Assembly: GCA_041687675.1 (NCBI GenBank)
Contig: JAWLBM010000007.1
Span: 1-64,000 of the forward strand
Direction: 5' to 3'
Length of the DNA: 64,000 nucleotides
DNA from: JAWLBM01 sp041687675
GTDB taxonomy: Bacteria; Pseudomonadota; Alphaproteobacteria; Rhizobiales; Pleomorphomonadaceae
Position numbers and translations under genes: made by a program. Each line of letters starts with the position of its first letter. The stretch's first letter is position 1. The notes below the pieces were generated by a model, which worked only from the letters and a program-made list of their open reading frames with translations, was not told the origin of the DNA and searched no databases. Positions 8,680 through 16,515 of this stretch are shown here, one piece after another.

Positions 8680-9792
8680 ATGCCATCCGCACGTGGTGAT
8701 TCCGATCGGTTGATGCGGCTCTACGACGCTGCCGTAGAGGACCGGCTTTGGCCCGAGGTTTTGCACGACCTTGCCAGCGGCGTCGGAGCGATCGGCTGCT
8801 GCATTGCCGTGGACAACGCTAGTGAAACTCTGATCGCCCCGCCCGTGTCGACCGAACTCGTCGAGCCGATACGCGATTTCATCGACAGCGGCTGGTACCT
8901 TCGTGACCTCCGGGGCCGACGCGGCTGGCCTCTATTCAGGTCCGGGCGAAAGGTTCTGATCGAACACGATGTGTCGACCGAGGAGGAGCGGCGGCACGGC
9001 GACTACCACAATGAGTGGCTGAAGCCCTGGGATCTTCCCTGGTGGGCGGCGGTTGGCTTTTCCTTTGAGGATCATCGCTTCGGTTTGGCCATCCTCCGTA
9101 GCTCCCGGCAAGGTGCCTTCACGCGAAAGGAAGCGGCCCGCCTCGAGCGGTGGCGGCCCCACCTGGTCCGGGCCCTCAGGATGGCAATGATGGTTTCGGC
9201 GAAGCGTGCCGACTCCATTCTCGAGTTCCTTGAGTGGCAGAAGAAACCCGCTTTTCTGCTGGGCACGAACGGCTTGGTCAGCGAGATGAACACGCAAGCG
9301 GAAAACATGCTGGGTGGCGAACTGACGCTCCGGCATGGCGTTCTGCGCGCGGTTTCGCCTGACAACGACGCCAAGCTCCAGCGGCTCGTCTCTGCGGCGT
9401 TAGCGCCGCCCTTTCCGAGCTTTGCACACGAGGAAGTCCCCGTGGCCCTGCGTCGCGGCGCTCTGAGACCACTTGTCGTCGAGGCGCTTCCGACGATAGG
9501 CCTGCTGTCGGAAATGTTCGTGAGGACCCGCGCCTTGCTTCTCGTTACCGACCTCGAGAAGCGGCCAGCAGTAAACGAGGGGCGCCTGAAGCAGTTGCTC
9601 GAGCTTACGAATGCTGAAGCGGCCGTCGCTTCACGCATCGCGGCCGGAACCGATGTTGCTCAGGTCGCTCTCGAACTTGGCATCACCGTCGGAACGGTCC
9701 GCAATCACCTGAAATCGATCTTCGCCAAGGTCGGCGCTCGTCGCCAGAGCGATCTCGCCGCAAGCATTCACATGCTTCCCAGCGCACGCTGA
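8680..9792 (+). CDS. LuxR-family transcriptional regulator
   Basis: 370 residues from the ATG at 8680. The C-terminal 65 residues form a LuxR-type HTH: LTNAEAAVASRIAAG, ELGITVGTVRNHLKSIFAKVG, then RRQSDLAASI. The preceding 300 residues show no autoinducer-binding signature and no receiver domain; they resemble the PAS-like sensor part of stand-alone LuxR proteins of alphaproteobacteria (DFIDSGWYLRDLRGRRGWPLF, LLGTNGLVSEMNTQAENML). It is divergent from the secreted-protein block, with a 247 bp intergenic region, so control of those genes is plausible but not shown by any operator seen here. Confidence 0.8.
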   Translation: MPSARGDSDRLMRLYDAAVEDRLWPEVLHDLASGVGAIGCCIAVDNASETLIAPPVSTELVEPIRDFIDSGWYLRDLRGRRGWPLFRSGRKVLIEHDVSTEEERRHGDYHNEWLKPWDLPWWAAVGFSFEDHRFGLAILRSSRQGAFTRKEAARLERWRPHLVRALRMAMMVSAKRADSILEFLEWQKKPAFLLGTNGLVSEMNTQAENMLGGELTLRHGVLRAVSPDNDAKLQRLVSAALAPPFPSFAHEEVPVALRRGALRPLVVEALPTIGLLSEMFVRTRALLLVTDLEKRPAVNEGRLKQLLELTNAEAAVASRIAAGTDVAQVALELGITVGTVRNHLKSIFAKVGARRQSDLAASIHMLPSAR

Positions 9793-9884
9793 ACGGGGCC
9801 TGGATCTGATGCCACGCGCCCCGGCGTCGCCACTGACTCGTTCCGCACGAGGGCTCAGATAGACACCACCCCCGGCACTCTGTG

Positions 9885-10110
9885 GGCTGGCCCTTGCACC
9901 TCCTCGAGAATTATCGCTCGACCGGCCATATCGTCGCCCCCGCGGAGCGGGTGATCGCACCGGCCGCCGAACGGATGAAGGCCGGCCTCCACATCGACTC
10001 GGACGTAGGCAGCGGAGGAATCACTTCGGTGGGGTCCTCGGCCAGCGAAACGCGGTCGGACGCGGGCGCGTGCATGAGAGTGGTCCACATCATCACTCGT
10101 TGGACGGACG
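9885..10110 (+). pseudogene. Fragment of a UvrD/PcrA-like superfamily 1 helicase
   Basis: In the plus frame from about 9888 the translation PLHLLENYRSTGHIVAPAER, followed by VIAPAAERMKAGLH, matches the conserved motif IV region of UvrD/Rep helicases (L..NYRST..I...A...I....R..K.L). A weaker match (MRVVHIITRWTDDQTEH) follows in the position of the next conserved strand. Nothing upstream or downstream extends it to a helicase, so this is a remnant of perhaps 60-75 codons, probably left by a deletion or by capture at the element border. The surrounding 9793-10267 holds no other recognisable gene. Confidence 0.45.
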
Positions 10111-10267
10111 ACCAGACGGAGCATTTCCGACCTCGCTGCGGCGCGACCGCTGGGAGGTCGTCGTGCCGGAGTTGTGTTCGAGCCTTGCACGACCGTGACC
10201 CGGCAGAGGGCGAGCGTCGCGAGGCAGGATCTCGTTCGCGCGGTCGAATCGGCGGGAGGAAAGCGGC

Positions 10268-11563
10268 TCACCCGGGTGCTGTCGTGAGCGGAACGACCGC
10301 CTTTGCAGCAAGTTCGTCGAGTGCGTCGACGATGTAAGCACTGTAATGCCGCTCGATCATAGCCGACGAGGTGTCGTGCAGCGCCGCAACGAGGCGGATC
10401 GGTAAGCCGGCGCGCAGTCCACGGACGATCGCCGAGTGCCGGAGGGCATAGGGGACCGTGTCGGCCGGCAGGCCGGCGCGGACAAGAATCGAAGCCCAAA
10501 GTCGACTCAGTTCGGACGCCGCGAGCCACGGCCCGCGTCGGTCTCGAACCCAGACTGCAGGGCCAACCTGCTTGTGCCGCCAACGCTCGAGGAGCGGATC
10601 CGGGCCCCGCCTGCCGGCCATCGCTGGCCGCAGCGCTTCCAGTACGTCATCACCCACCCGAACTCCGATCCGGTCGATGGACTTCGATCCCCTCCCCTTC
10701 CTGCTGACCGGCACCATCAAGCGCCGCTCGGCCGACTGGACGTCGAAGACCTTCATCTCTGCAATTTGTGAAAAGCGAGCGCCGGTGGCTGCCAAGACAA
10801 TGATCAGCCGCGCAAGATCGCCGTCCATTTCTCGTTCGGCGTCGATTTCCCAAGTGGCGGCCACGATCCTGCGAACGTCGGCATCTGACAGGATCTGCTT
10901 GCGTGCCTCCGGGGGCTGGCCGCCCGGAGTTGCTAGGCCGTTCCGCACTATGATCGGAAAATGCGCCGGCAGCCGTGCGCGGTGCACGCGTCCCGCCATG
11001 TTGAGCGCGGCCTTGAAGTCGCCGACCAACCGCCGAATGGTGCTGAGAGCCAAGGCGTCGGGCAACGAGGCAAGCCAATCCTGCAGGTCGGTTTCCTGGA
11101 GGGAGGCAAGCACTTTCGCCTCGATCGGCGCCTGGAGAACATACCGGCTCAGTCGCGAGCGCGCATCGCGCCGGGCGAGTTTGCCGGTGTGTGACATTTC
11201 GCGGCTCTCGCGCGCGGCCAAGTAGGCCAGGATAACCGACGACACGGTCAACGGAGCGCCAAGGGACCTTTCGTGCTCCTCCGCCCGACGTTCGCAAACG
11301 AAGTCGCGAGCGCGGCGAATGGCCTGATCGAAGGAAAGTGCGATCAGCCCGTCGGCGTCCAGGGCGTCGTCCGCGGTTGCGAAGGTCTCCTGGCGATAGA
11401 CGCCGTCGCCGTGGTACCATCGAACGAGCCATTTGCCGCCCCGTGCCCCCCTCCGGTAGCCGAGATGGACGTCGGGATCGATTGCTCGCCAGTGGATGCC
11501 CGGCCGCAATCTCGAGCGCGCATTTCGCGTGCTGATGACCGCCTCTTTCAAATTTCGCGGCAT
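10268..11563 (-). CDS. int: Tyrosine recombinase (phage-type integrase)
   Basis: 431 residues from the ATG at 11563 (an earlier start at 11611 is possible). The N-terminal half carries an arm/core-binding region (KWLVRWYHGDGVYRQETFAT, then AYLAARE). The catalytic domain shows the first Arg in ATGARFSQIAEM, a conserved lysine-rich beta-hairpin (SRKGRGSKSID), YALRHS with the second catalytic Arg (Tyr replaces the usual first His of HxLRH), LHDTSSAMI, and the nucleophile Tyr in ERHYSAY. It starts 160 bp from a tRNA 3' end, the usual layout for a tRNA-targeting integrase. The C-terminus is intact, so it may be active. Confidence 0.9.
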   Translation of the reverse strand: MPRNLKEAVISTRNARSRLRPGIHWRAIDPDVHLGYRRGARGGKWLVRWYHGDGVYRQETFATADDALDADGLIALSFDQAIRRARDFVCERRAEEHERSLGAPLTVSSVILAYLAARESREMSHTGKLARRDARSRLSRYVLQAPIEAKVLASLQETDLQDWLASLPDALALSTIRRLVGDFKAALNMAGRVHRARLPAHFPIIVRNGLATPGGQPPEARKQILSDADVRRIVAATWEIDAEREMDGDLARLIIVLAATGARFSQIAEMKVFDVQSAERRLMVPVSRKGRGSKSIDRIGVRVGDDVLEALRPAMAGRRGPDPLLERWRHKQVGPAVWVRDRRGPWLAASELSRLWASILVRAGLPADTVPYALRHSAIVRGLRAGLPIRLVAALHDTSSAMIERHYSAYIVDALDELAAKAVVPLTTAPG

Positions 11564-11724
11564 GCTCTCTGACCCCAAAACACGTCCAATATCCGTCAAA
11601 TATATACCCACGTACGGGCCCGGACGCCACCGAACGCAGACTCCACTTTTGGATATATTTCAAACACATAGGCGGACGGTGGTGGACGCCAAAACGGAAA
11701 AAGCCAACACTCTCACGGCGAAAA

Positions 11725-11753
11725 CAGGGGTTCGAGTCCCCTAGGGAGCGCCA
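11725..11753 (+). repeat. tRNA 3' end, probable integration site (attL/attR)
   Basis: A T-arm (AGGGG, loop TTCGAGT, CCCCT at 11726-11742) is followed by a 7-nt acceptor strand AGGGAGC, discriminator G and an encoded CCA (to 11753). The 5' half of a tRNA is absent: no GCTCCCT acceptor partner, D-arm or anticodon arm is present in the upstream 100 bases. A tRNA 3' fragment beside an integrase start is the standard signature of the att repeat at one end of an integrated element. The intact tRNA and the second repeat should lie at the other end, outside this window. Confidence 0.7.
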
Positions 11754-11759
11754 ATTTTT

Positions 11760-12480
11760 TCAGACACTTAGCGGGGATGCGTGTGTCGTCCCACACTGTG
11801 ATCCCACACATCCAGCAGCGGTTAGAGCCTCGGCGGATTGTGTGCCGGGTGGCGCAGGTGGAGCAATGGCCGATCGGCGAAGCTGGTCGGGGTTGCGCAG
11901 CCGATCGGCCATTGCAGTAAGGTTGGCCGCATAGGCGGCCGGGGTCTGGTAGCCGAGCGCCGAATGAGGGCGGCTTCGGTTGTAGTCGTCTGCCCAGGCG
12001 GCGATCTTTGCCCGTGCGTGGTCGAGGCCGAAGAACAGGCTCTCGTTCAGGAGTTCGTCGCGCATGCGGCCATTGAAGCTCTCGCAGTAGGCGTTCTGCA
12101 TCGGCTTACCCGGCGCGATGAAGTGCCAGGTCACCCGGTGCTCGGCCGCCCAGGCGAGCATGGCGTTCGAGGTGAACTCCGTCCCATGGTCGGAGACGAT
12201 CATGCCCGGCTTGCCGCGCCGGGCGATCAGGGACGACAGCTCCCGCGCGACACGCCGCCCCGAGATCGACGTGTCCGGGATCGCTGCAAGGCATTCCCGG
12301 GTCACGTCGTCGACGACGTTGAGGACCCGAAAGCGCCGCCCGCAGGCCAACTGGTCATGAACGAAGTCGACCGACCAGCGGGCGTTCGCCTTTGCCTCGA
12401 CGAGGATCGGCACCCTGGTACCGACGGCGCGCCGCCGGGCGCGTCGCTTCCTAACCGTCAGCCCCTCCTCGCGGTAAAGC
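11760..12480 (-). pseudogene. IS3-family transposase OrfB, N-terminally truncated
   Basis: The open part (GTG at 12413, frame extending to about 12495 before a stop) encodes the integrase catalytic core: first Asp in ARWSVDFVHDQL, second Asp in MIVSDHGTEFTS, Glu in YCESFNGRMRDE, then the C-terminal RPHSALGYQTPAAYAA. Upstream the in-frame VYRLYREEGLTVRK is typical OrfB sequence just ahead of the core, and is then cut by a TGA. The DDE residues remain, but no orfA or frameshift window is left, so mobility in cis is unlikely. Confidence 0.75.
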
Positions 12481-12575
12481 CGATAGACGCGGGCAGGTCA
12501 GAATCCCTCTCGCGTCAGGTCGGGTTCCGCTCTAGGCGGGCCTCCTACCCCGCTCAGCGAATTTGTTCTGACACT
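11760..12575 (-). mobile_element. Internally deleted IS3-family insertion sequence
   Basis: Both ends seem to be kept: a CTTAGCGGGG element at 11767-11776 and the inverted CTGAGCGGGG near 12557-12548. The interior is about 0.8 kb against 1.2-1.3 kb for a usual IS3 member, because orfA and the start of orfB are missing. It sits directly against the tRNA att fragment, so it marks the boundary between the integrase element and the sugar module. Confidence 0.6.
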
Positions 12576-12593
12576 GCCGATTCCTCTTTTCCG

Positions 12594-13610
12594 CTATTCC
12601 GCGGCTTTGAGCCGTGATTGGGTACTCCGCCTGACGACCAGCGCGGGAGCGATCAGGATGTGAACGGCCGGTTCGTTCGGCCTTTCTAGCCGAGACAGGA
12701 GGATGTCGAGGCTTTGCCTTGCCATGTGGTCGATCGGCTGACGGATCGTGGTTAGTGACATGGTCTCGGACTCGGCGAAGGGCATGTCGTCGTAGCCGAC
12801 CAGGGAGATGTCGTCCGGAACGCGGACGCCCGCCTTCAGGAGGCGATTGAGCACGCCGGCCGCCTGCAGGTCGTTGGAGCAGAAGATCGCCGTCGGTCGG
12901 TCGCCCTGGGCGAGGATCGCCTCCGTCGCTGGAACTCCGCCGTCCAGCGCGTGCCGGCCGGGGTAGATCCGCGGGGCCAGGCCTTCCGCCTCCATGGCGG
13001 CCCGGTAGGCTTCGCGCCGGCGCTGGGAACCGGCGCTCGGCCCGCCGTCGATGTGCGCGATGCTCCGGTGCCCCAGCTGGACCAGGTGCCGGACGAGAAG
13101 TGACGCACCGAGATGATCGTCATTGCTGACGCTATTGATGCGCTCGCTCGAGAGGTGCCTCCCGAAGTAGACTACGGGCATGCGGCGGCTGACGCTTTCG
13201 ACTACGGCGAGAGACTCGGGCGAGCCGATGGTGATGAGCCCGGCGACGCGTTGCGCCACCAGGGAGTAGATCGGCTTTTCCGCGGCCGGATCGGCGTGGC
13301 CCTCAATGGACAGCAGGACGTCGAAGCCGCGGTCGCGAGCGACGGCATCGATGCACTTCGCCACGGAGGCGGTGAAGGGGTTGAGGATGTCGGAAAGCAG
13401 GATGCCGATAGAGCGGCTTCCCACGCTCGCCAGCCTGCGCGCCGACGGGTCCGGCGTGTAGTTCAGTTCCTCTGCGATCTTGAGGATTCTCGCCCGCTTT
13501 TCCGGATGCACCCCCGGTTCACCCCGAAGTGCAAGCGACGCCAGCGAGCGCGAGACGCCGGCGCGCTCGGCGATGTCCTGCAAGGTCAGCTTGGGCGGGG
13601 TCGTGGTCAT
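12594..13610 (-). CDS. LacI-family transcriptional repressor of the sugar module
   Basis: 338 residues from the ATG at 13610 after GAAGAGG. The N-terminus is a LacI HTH (TLQDIAERAGVSRSLASLAL) with hinge helix PSARRLAS, followed by a periplasmic-binding-protein-like sensor (SIGILLSDILNPFTASVAK, the FCSNDLQAAGVLNRL and ISLVGYDDMPFAE segments, LTTIRQP). It is the third gene of the leftward operon after the Gfo/Idh dehydrogenase and the TIM-barrel enzyme, so it is probably autoregulated through the palindromic operator at 15968-15983. The matching operator at 16202-16213 would put the ABC transporter under the same control. The inducer is likely the transported sugar or an intermediate. Confidence 0.85.
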   Translation of the reverse strand: MTTTPPKLTLQDIAERAGVSRSLASLALRGEPGVHPEKRARILKIAEELNYTPDPSARRLASVGSRSIGILLSDILNPFTASVAKCIDAVARDRGFDVLLSIEGHADPAAEKPIYSLVAQRVAGLITIGSPESLAVVESVSRRMPVVYFGRHLSSERINSVSNDDHLGASLLVRHLVQLGHRSIAHIDGGPSAGSQRRREAYRAAMEAEGLAPRIYPGRHALDGGVPATEAILAQGDRPTAIFCSNDLQAAGVLNRLLKAGVRVPDDISLVGYDDMPFAESETMSLTTIRQPIDHMARQSLDILLSRLERPNEPAVHILIAPALVVRRSTQSRLKAAE

Positions 13611-13766
13611 CGGTCCTCTTCGGCGAATCGCAGCGCGCCCCAGTTTCTCCGAGTGCCTAGGGACCCGCAACAAAGCTTCGCGCGGGCGCGGATCCCGGAC
13701 CCGCCCTGCCCCCCTTCCGGCTGCGCGGCTCGATCCGCCGCCGGCGTCCCGGTCGGTCGACAACGC

Positions 13767-14711
13767 TCAGGCCACGTTCCGTGTCGCTTCGGCGATGCAG
13801 AAACGGAGGTTGGACGCCGAAGCCTCGACTCCATCTTCGGCGCCCAGCAGGTAGTCCTCGTTCTCGATCGAGATGACGTCGTCATAGCCGACGTGGCGCA
13901 ACGCGCGAACAATGTCGAGCCAGGCACGGACGGGACTCCCGTGCCCGACCGGGACGAAGTTCCACGAGCGGGGGCTGACCGGCACAACGTGCTTGGGATC
14001 GAGCAGCCCATTCACCTTCGCGGCCAGCTCGATCCGGGTGTCCTTGCCGTGGACGTGATAGATGCAGTTTCCCAGGGCCCCGATCGCGGACAACGGTTCG
14101 CCGCCCATCCAGATCAGGTGCGACGGATCGAAGTTCACGCCGACGACAGGGCCGACCGCGTCGCGCAGGCGGAAGAAGCTCTCCGCGTTGTAGACGATCT
14201 GACGGCCGTGCAGCTCGACGCAGAGCCGGACGCCCTTCGCCTCGGCCACGCGGGCGAAGGATGTCCACCACGGGACAACCTTCTCGGTCCACTGCCACTC
14301 GAGGATTTGCATGGCCTCCGGCGGCCAGGACGACGTAATCCAGTTCGGATGTCCGTCGCCTGGCGCGCCCGGCAGTCCGGACATCATGACGACGCGGTCG
14401 ACGCCCAGCAGCGCCGCGAGTTCAACCGTCCGTTCGGCAAGCTGGCTGTCGTTCGCCCCGCTCGCGCCGGGGTGCAGCTGGTTGCCCGAGCAGTTGAGCG
14501 CGGAGATCTCCAGCCCTCGTTCGCGCAGTTTCCCGAGAAGTCCATCCCGTGCCGCGACGCTCGCCACCAGGTCGTCTATCCGGACGTGCGGGGCGCTCGA
14601 CCAGCCGCCCGTGCCGAACTCGATGCAGCTGAGGCCGAGGCCGGCGGCCTTGTCGAGGCACTCGTCGAGCCCGATGGCGGAGAAGCCGTCCGTGTTCAGG
14701 CCTAGCTTCAT
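13767..14711 (-). CDS. Sugar phosphate isomerase/epimerase family protein (TIM barrel)
   Basis: 314 residues of the AP_endonuc_2 / xylose-isomerase-like TIM barrel fold. Metal-ligand positions are visible as Glu in LCVELHGR, Asp and His in NFDPSHLIW, His in YHVHGKDT and Glu in ISIENEDY. The N-terminal MKLGLNTDGF strand is typical. It lies 20 bp downstream of a Gfo/Idh/MocA dehydrogenase, a common pair for inositol-like or keto-sugar catabolism, where one oxidises the polyol or sugar and the other isomerises or epimerises the product. The exact substrate cannot be told from sequence. 156 bp separate it from lacI. Confidence 0.8.
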   Translation of the reverse strand: MKLGLNTDGFSAIGLDECLDKAAGLGLSCIEFGTGGWSSAPHVRIDDLVASVAARDGLLGKLRERGLEISALNCSGNQLHPGASGANDSQLAERTVELAALLGVDRVVMMSGLPGAPGDGHPNWITSSWPPEAMQILEWQWTEKVVPWWTSFARVAEAKGVRLCVELHGRQIVYNAESFFRLRDAVGPVVGVNFDPSHLIWMGGEPLSAIGALGNCIYHVHGKDTRIELAAKVNGLLDPKHVVPVSPRSWNFVPVGHGSPVRAWLDIVRALRHVGYDDVISIENEDYLLGAEDGVEASASNLRFCIAEATRNVA

Positions 14712-14731
14712 CTTTCGTCTCCTTAACCGGG

Positions 14732-15910
14732 TCAGGCCGGCGAGCGATCGACCTCCACGGCACAGGCGTTGTCCGCGGAGCTCTGGATTGCATCGAGGAC
14801 TTCGGCCGCGCGGAGACCTTCGAGCAGGGATCCGCTCGCGATCGACCGGCCCTCGGCGATGGCGGCGAGAAAATCGTGGATCATGAAGCCGAAGACTTCG
14901 GCGTAGCCGACCGGCACGCCGTCGAACGGCACTGGCAGGACCGTGCCGATGTGCGGCGAGGACGGACGATTGAAGACGGTCGCGAAGGGCGACTGACCGG
15001 TCCCATCGAACCTCGCGATCTGGTAGCGGTTGATCGATCGGGTGGAGAAACGCACGGCCGCACGGGTGCCGAAGACCTCGAACGATAAGGTGTTGCCCAT
15101 CCCAATCGCCACCCGGCTCGACGAGAACAGGCCCTGCGCGCCGTTCTCAAAGCGCAGGAGCGCCGACATGACATCGTCGTTGTCGACGCTCCGCTTTTCC
15201 GAGCTGAGTCCAACCCGGCCGTGGCCGACCGTCGACGACACCGGGACGAATCGCTCCCTGATCGAGATCGTGGAGATAGCGCCGACCACCTCCACGATCT
15301 CGCCTGCGAGGAATCGCGCCGTGTCGATCGCGTGGGTGCCGATGTCCAGCAGGGCTCCCGGCCCGGCGCGACGACGCTCATAGCGCCAGGAGTGGGGCAA
15401 TGCCGGATCGGCCGCGTACTCGCACTGGAACTGAACGAGCAGGTTCACGACGTCGCCGATCTCCCCGGCTTCGATGAACTCGCGGATTTCGGCCACCGCC
15501 GGTATGCGCCGGTAGTTGAAGACGGTCGCGGCGCAGAGACCGGTGCCCTTCGCCCGGTCGTACAGCCCTCTCGCATCCGCCGCCGAAAGCGCGAGTGGCT
15601 TTTCGCAAAGCACGTGTTTCCCGGCCTCGAGCGCGGCGCGGACCGCCTCGACGTGAAGGAAGTTGGGAAGCGCGATGCTGACGATCCCGATGTCCGGATC
15701 CGCGACCAGGTCCGCCCAGTCGCGGGCGACTGCGGCAAACCCGAAACGCCCCGCCAGCTCCTTCGCCGCATCCTCGTTCGGATCGGCGACCGTTGCGAGG
15801 CGCAGGCCCGGCAGGCGTGTGGCGAACCTCGGCAGATGGGTGCGGTAGCCGAAGCCGTGCGCCGCGCCGATCATGCCGGCGCCGGCAACTCCTATCCCGT
15901 GACTCGCCAC
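14732..15910 (-). CDS. Gfo/Idh/MocA-family NAD(P)-dependent oxidoreductase
   Basis: 392 residues from the GTG at 15910, which follows AGGGAG; upstream in-frame codons read through the operator and are not coding. The Rossmann nucleotide site is GVAGAGMIGAAHG, the catalytic lysine motif is CEKPLALS and the C-terminal domain carries DIGTHAIDTARF. Family members oxidise inositols, sugars or sugar acids with NAD(P). First gene of the leftward LacI-regulated operon; its start is 53 bp from the -10 of the operator-bearing promoter. The partner transporter suggests that the imported sugar is its substrate. Confidence 0.85.
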   Translation of the reverse strand: MASHGIGVAGAGMIGAAHGFGYRTHLPRFATRLPGLRLATVADPNEDAAKELAGRFGFAAVARDWADLVADPDIGIVSIALPNFLHVEAVRAALEAGKHVLCEKPLALSAADARGLYDRAKGTGLCAATVFNYRRIPAVAEIREFIEAGEIGDVVNLLVQFQCEYAADPALPHSWRYERRRAGPGALLDIGTHAIDTARFLAGEIVEVVGAISTISIRERFVPVSSTVGHGRVGLSSEKRSVDNDDVMSALLRFENGAQGLFSSSRVAIGMGNTLSFEVFGTRAAVRFSTRSINRYQIARFDGTGQSPFATVFNRPSSPHIGTVLPVPFDGVPVGYAEVFGFMIHDFLAAIAEGRSIASGSLLEGLRAAEVLDAIQSSADNACAVEVDRSPA

Positions 15911-15962
15911 GCGCTGACTCCCTGTCGCCGTCCGAGGTGGCTCCAATGCACCCCGACGCTCA

Positions 15963-15991
15963 CAGATATTGGAGCGCTCCAATTCCGTCAA
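15963..15991 (-). promoter_or_regulatory. Promoter of the leftward sugar-catabolic operon
   Basis: Read on the minus strand: TTGACG (15991-15986), a 17-bp spacer, TATCTG (15968-15963). The spacer is almost filled by the palindrome ATTGGAGCGCTCCAAT. A bound LacI protein would block RNA polymerase directly. Confidence 0.75.
15968..15983. promoter_or_regulatory. LacI-type operator O1 (16-bp perfect palindrome)
   Basis: ATTGGAGCGCTCCAAT, with the central CG typical of LacI-family operators. The same core recurs at 16202-16213, 232 bp away centre to centre. An extra half-site (GCTCCAA on the plus strand, 15940-15946) lies downstream of the promoter. Confidence 0.8.
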
Positions 15992-16191
15992 TTGGAAATG
16001 CAGAACAGAGAAAGTCACCCCAGCCCGCGCCTGACTTGACCGACATCCTGGATTCCAGCGCGCGGCGGTCTGGTCGCTGGCAAACCCAGCCCGGCAAGTC
16101 GCAGTCGGAGCAGGAAAGTGTGATTGTTAAGGCGTGGATCACCGAGCCTCAGGGCAGATCCGCCTGAGCGCAATCGACAGCAGAATCCGGC
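15992..16191. other. Spacer between the two divergent LacI-regulated promoters
   Basis: About 200 bp without a gene or recognisable element. Its length would let the two operators face each other in a repression loop (232 bp centre to centre, about 22 helical turns). Confidence 0.4.
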
Positions 16192-16220
16192 TTGACACGA
16201 CTGGAGCGCTCCAATATTCC
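16192..16220 (+). promoter_or_regulatory. Promoter of the rightward ABC sugar transporter operon
   Basis: TTGACA (16192-16197), a 17-bp spacer, TATTCC (16215-16220). The spacer holds the second LacI operator. The layout is the same as in the divergent promoter at 15963-15991. Confidence 0.75.
16202..16213. promoter_or_regulatory. LacI-type operator O2
   Basis: TGGAGCGCTCCA, 12 bp of perfect palindrome (14 bp CTGGAGCGCTCCAA with one mismatched end). A half-site TTGGAGC follows at 16224-16230. Confidence 0.8.
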
Positions 16221-16515
16221 AGATTGGAGCCGCTGTGTTGGGGAGGCGACAGCGAAGCCGGAAGGTCCAGGGATCGATGGGGGGCGGAATCGACCGCGCA
16301 TCCGGCGGGCCCCGGCGGCCCGGGCTCCAGTTAGGCAAGCTTCGGGGCGGACTTGGCGCTCGCGCGCCGGTCGAGCCGGCCCGCATCGACCCACCCCACA
16401 TCGCCACCGGGTCTGGCGTGGTGCTCCGGGACCGGACCAGCGGCAACGAATAGGCCCCGTCGACCTTGCTCACGGGCAAACCCGTCCTCGGGACGGACAG
16501 CAGGAGGAAAGAAGC
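16221..16515 (+). other. Long 5' leader of the ABC transporter operon
   Basis: Nearly 290 bases separate the predicted transcription start from the first gene. No riboswitch or small ORF with a ribosome binding site is recognised; the stretch is GC-rich and ends in AGGAGGAAAG before the binding-protein gene. Confidence 0.4.

Noticed and set aside
11640..11753. A complete tRNA gene
   Set aside because: The T-arm and acceptor 3' strand are present, but no matching 5' acceptor strand, D-arm or anticodon arm can be placed upstream.
15968..16213. Terminator hairpins at the GGAGCGCTCC palindromes
   Set aside because: They have no loop and no T tract, and both sit precisely between -35 and -10 boxes, so they are operators.
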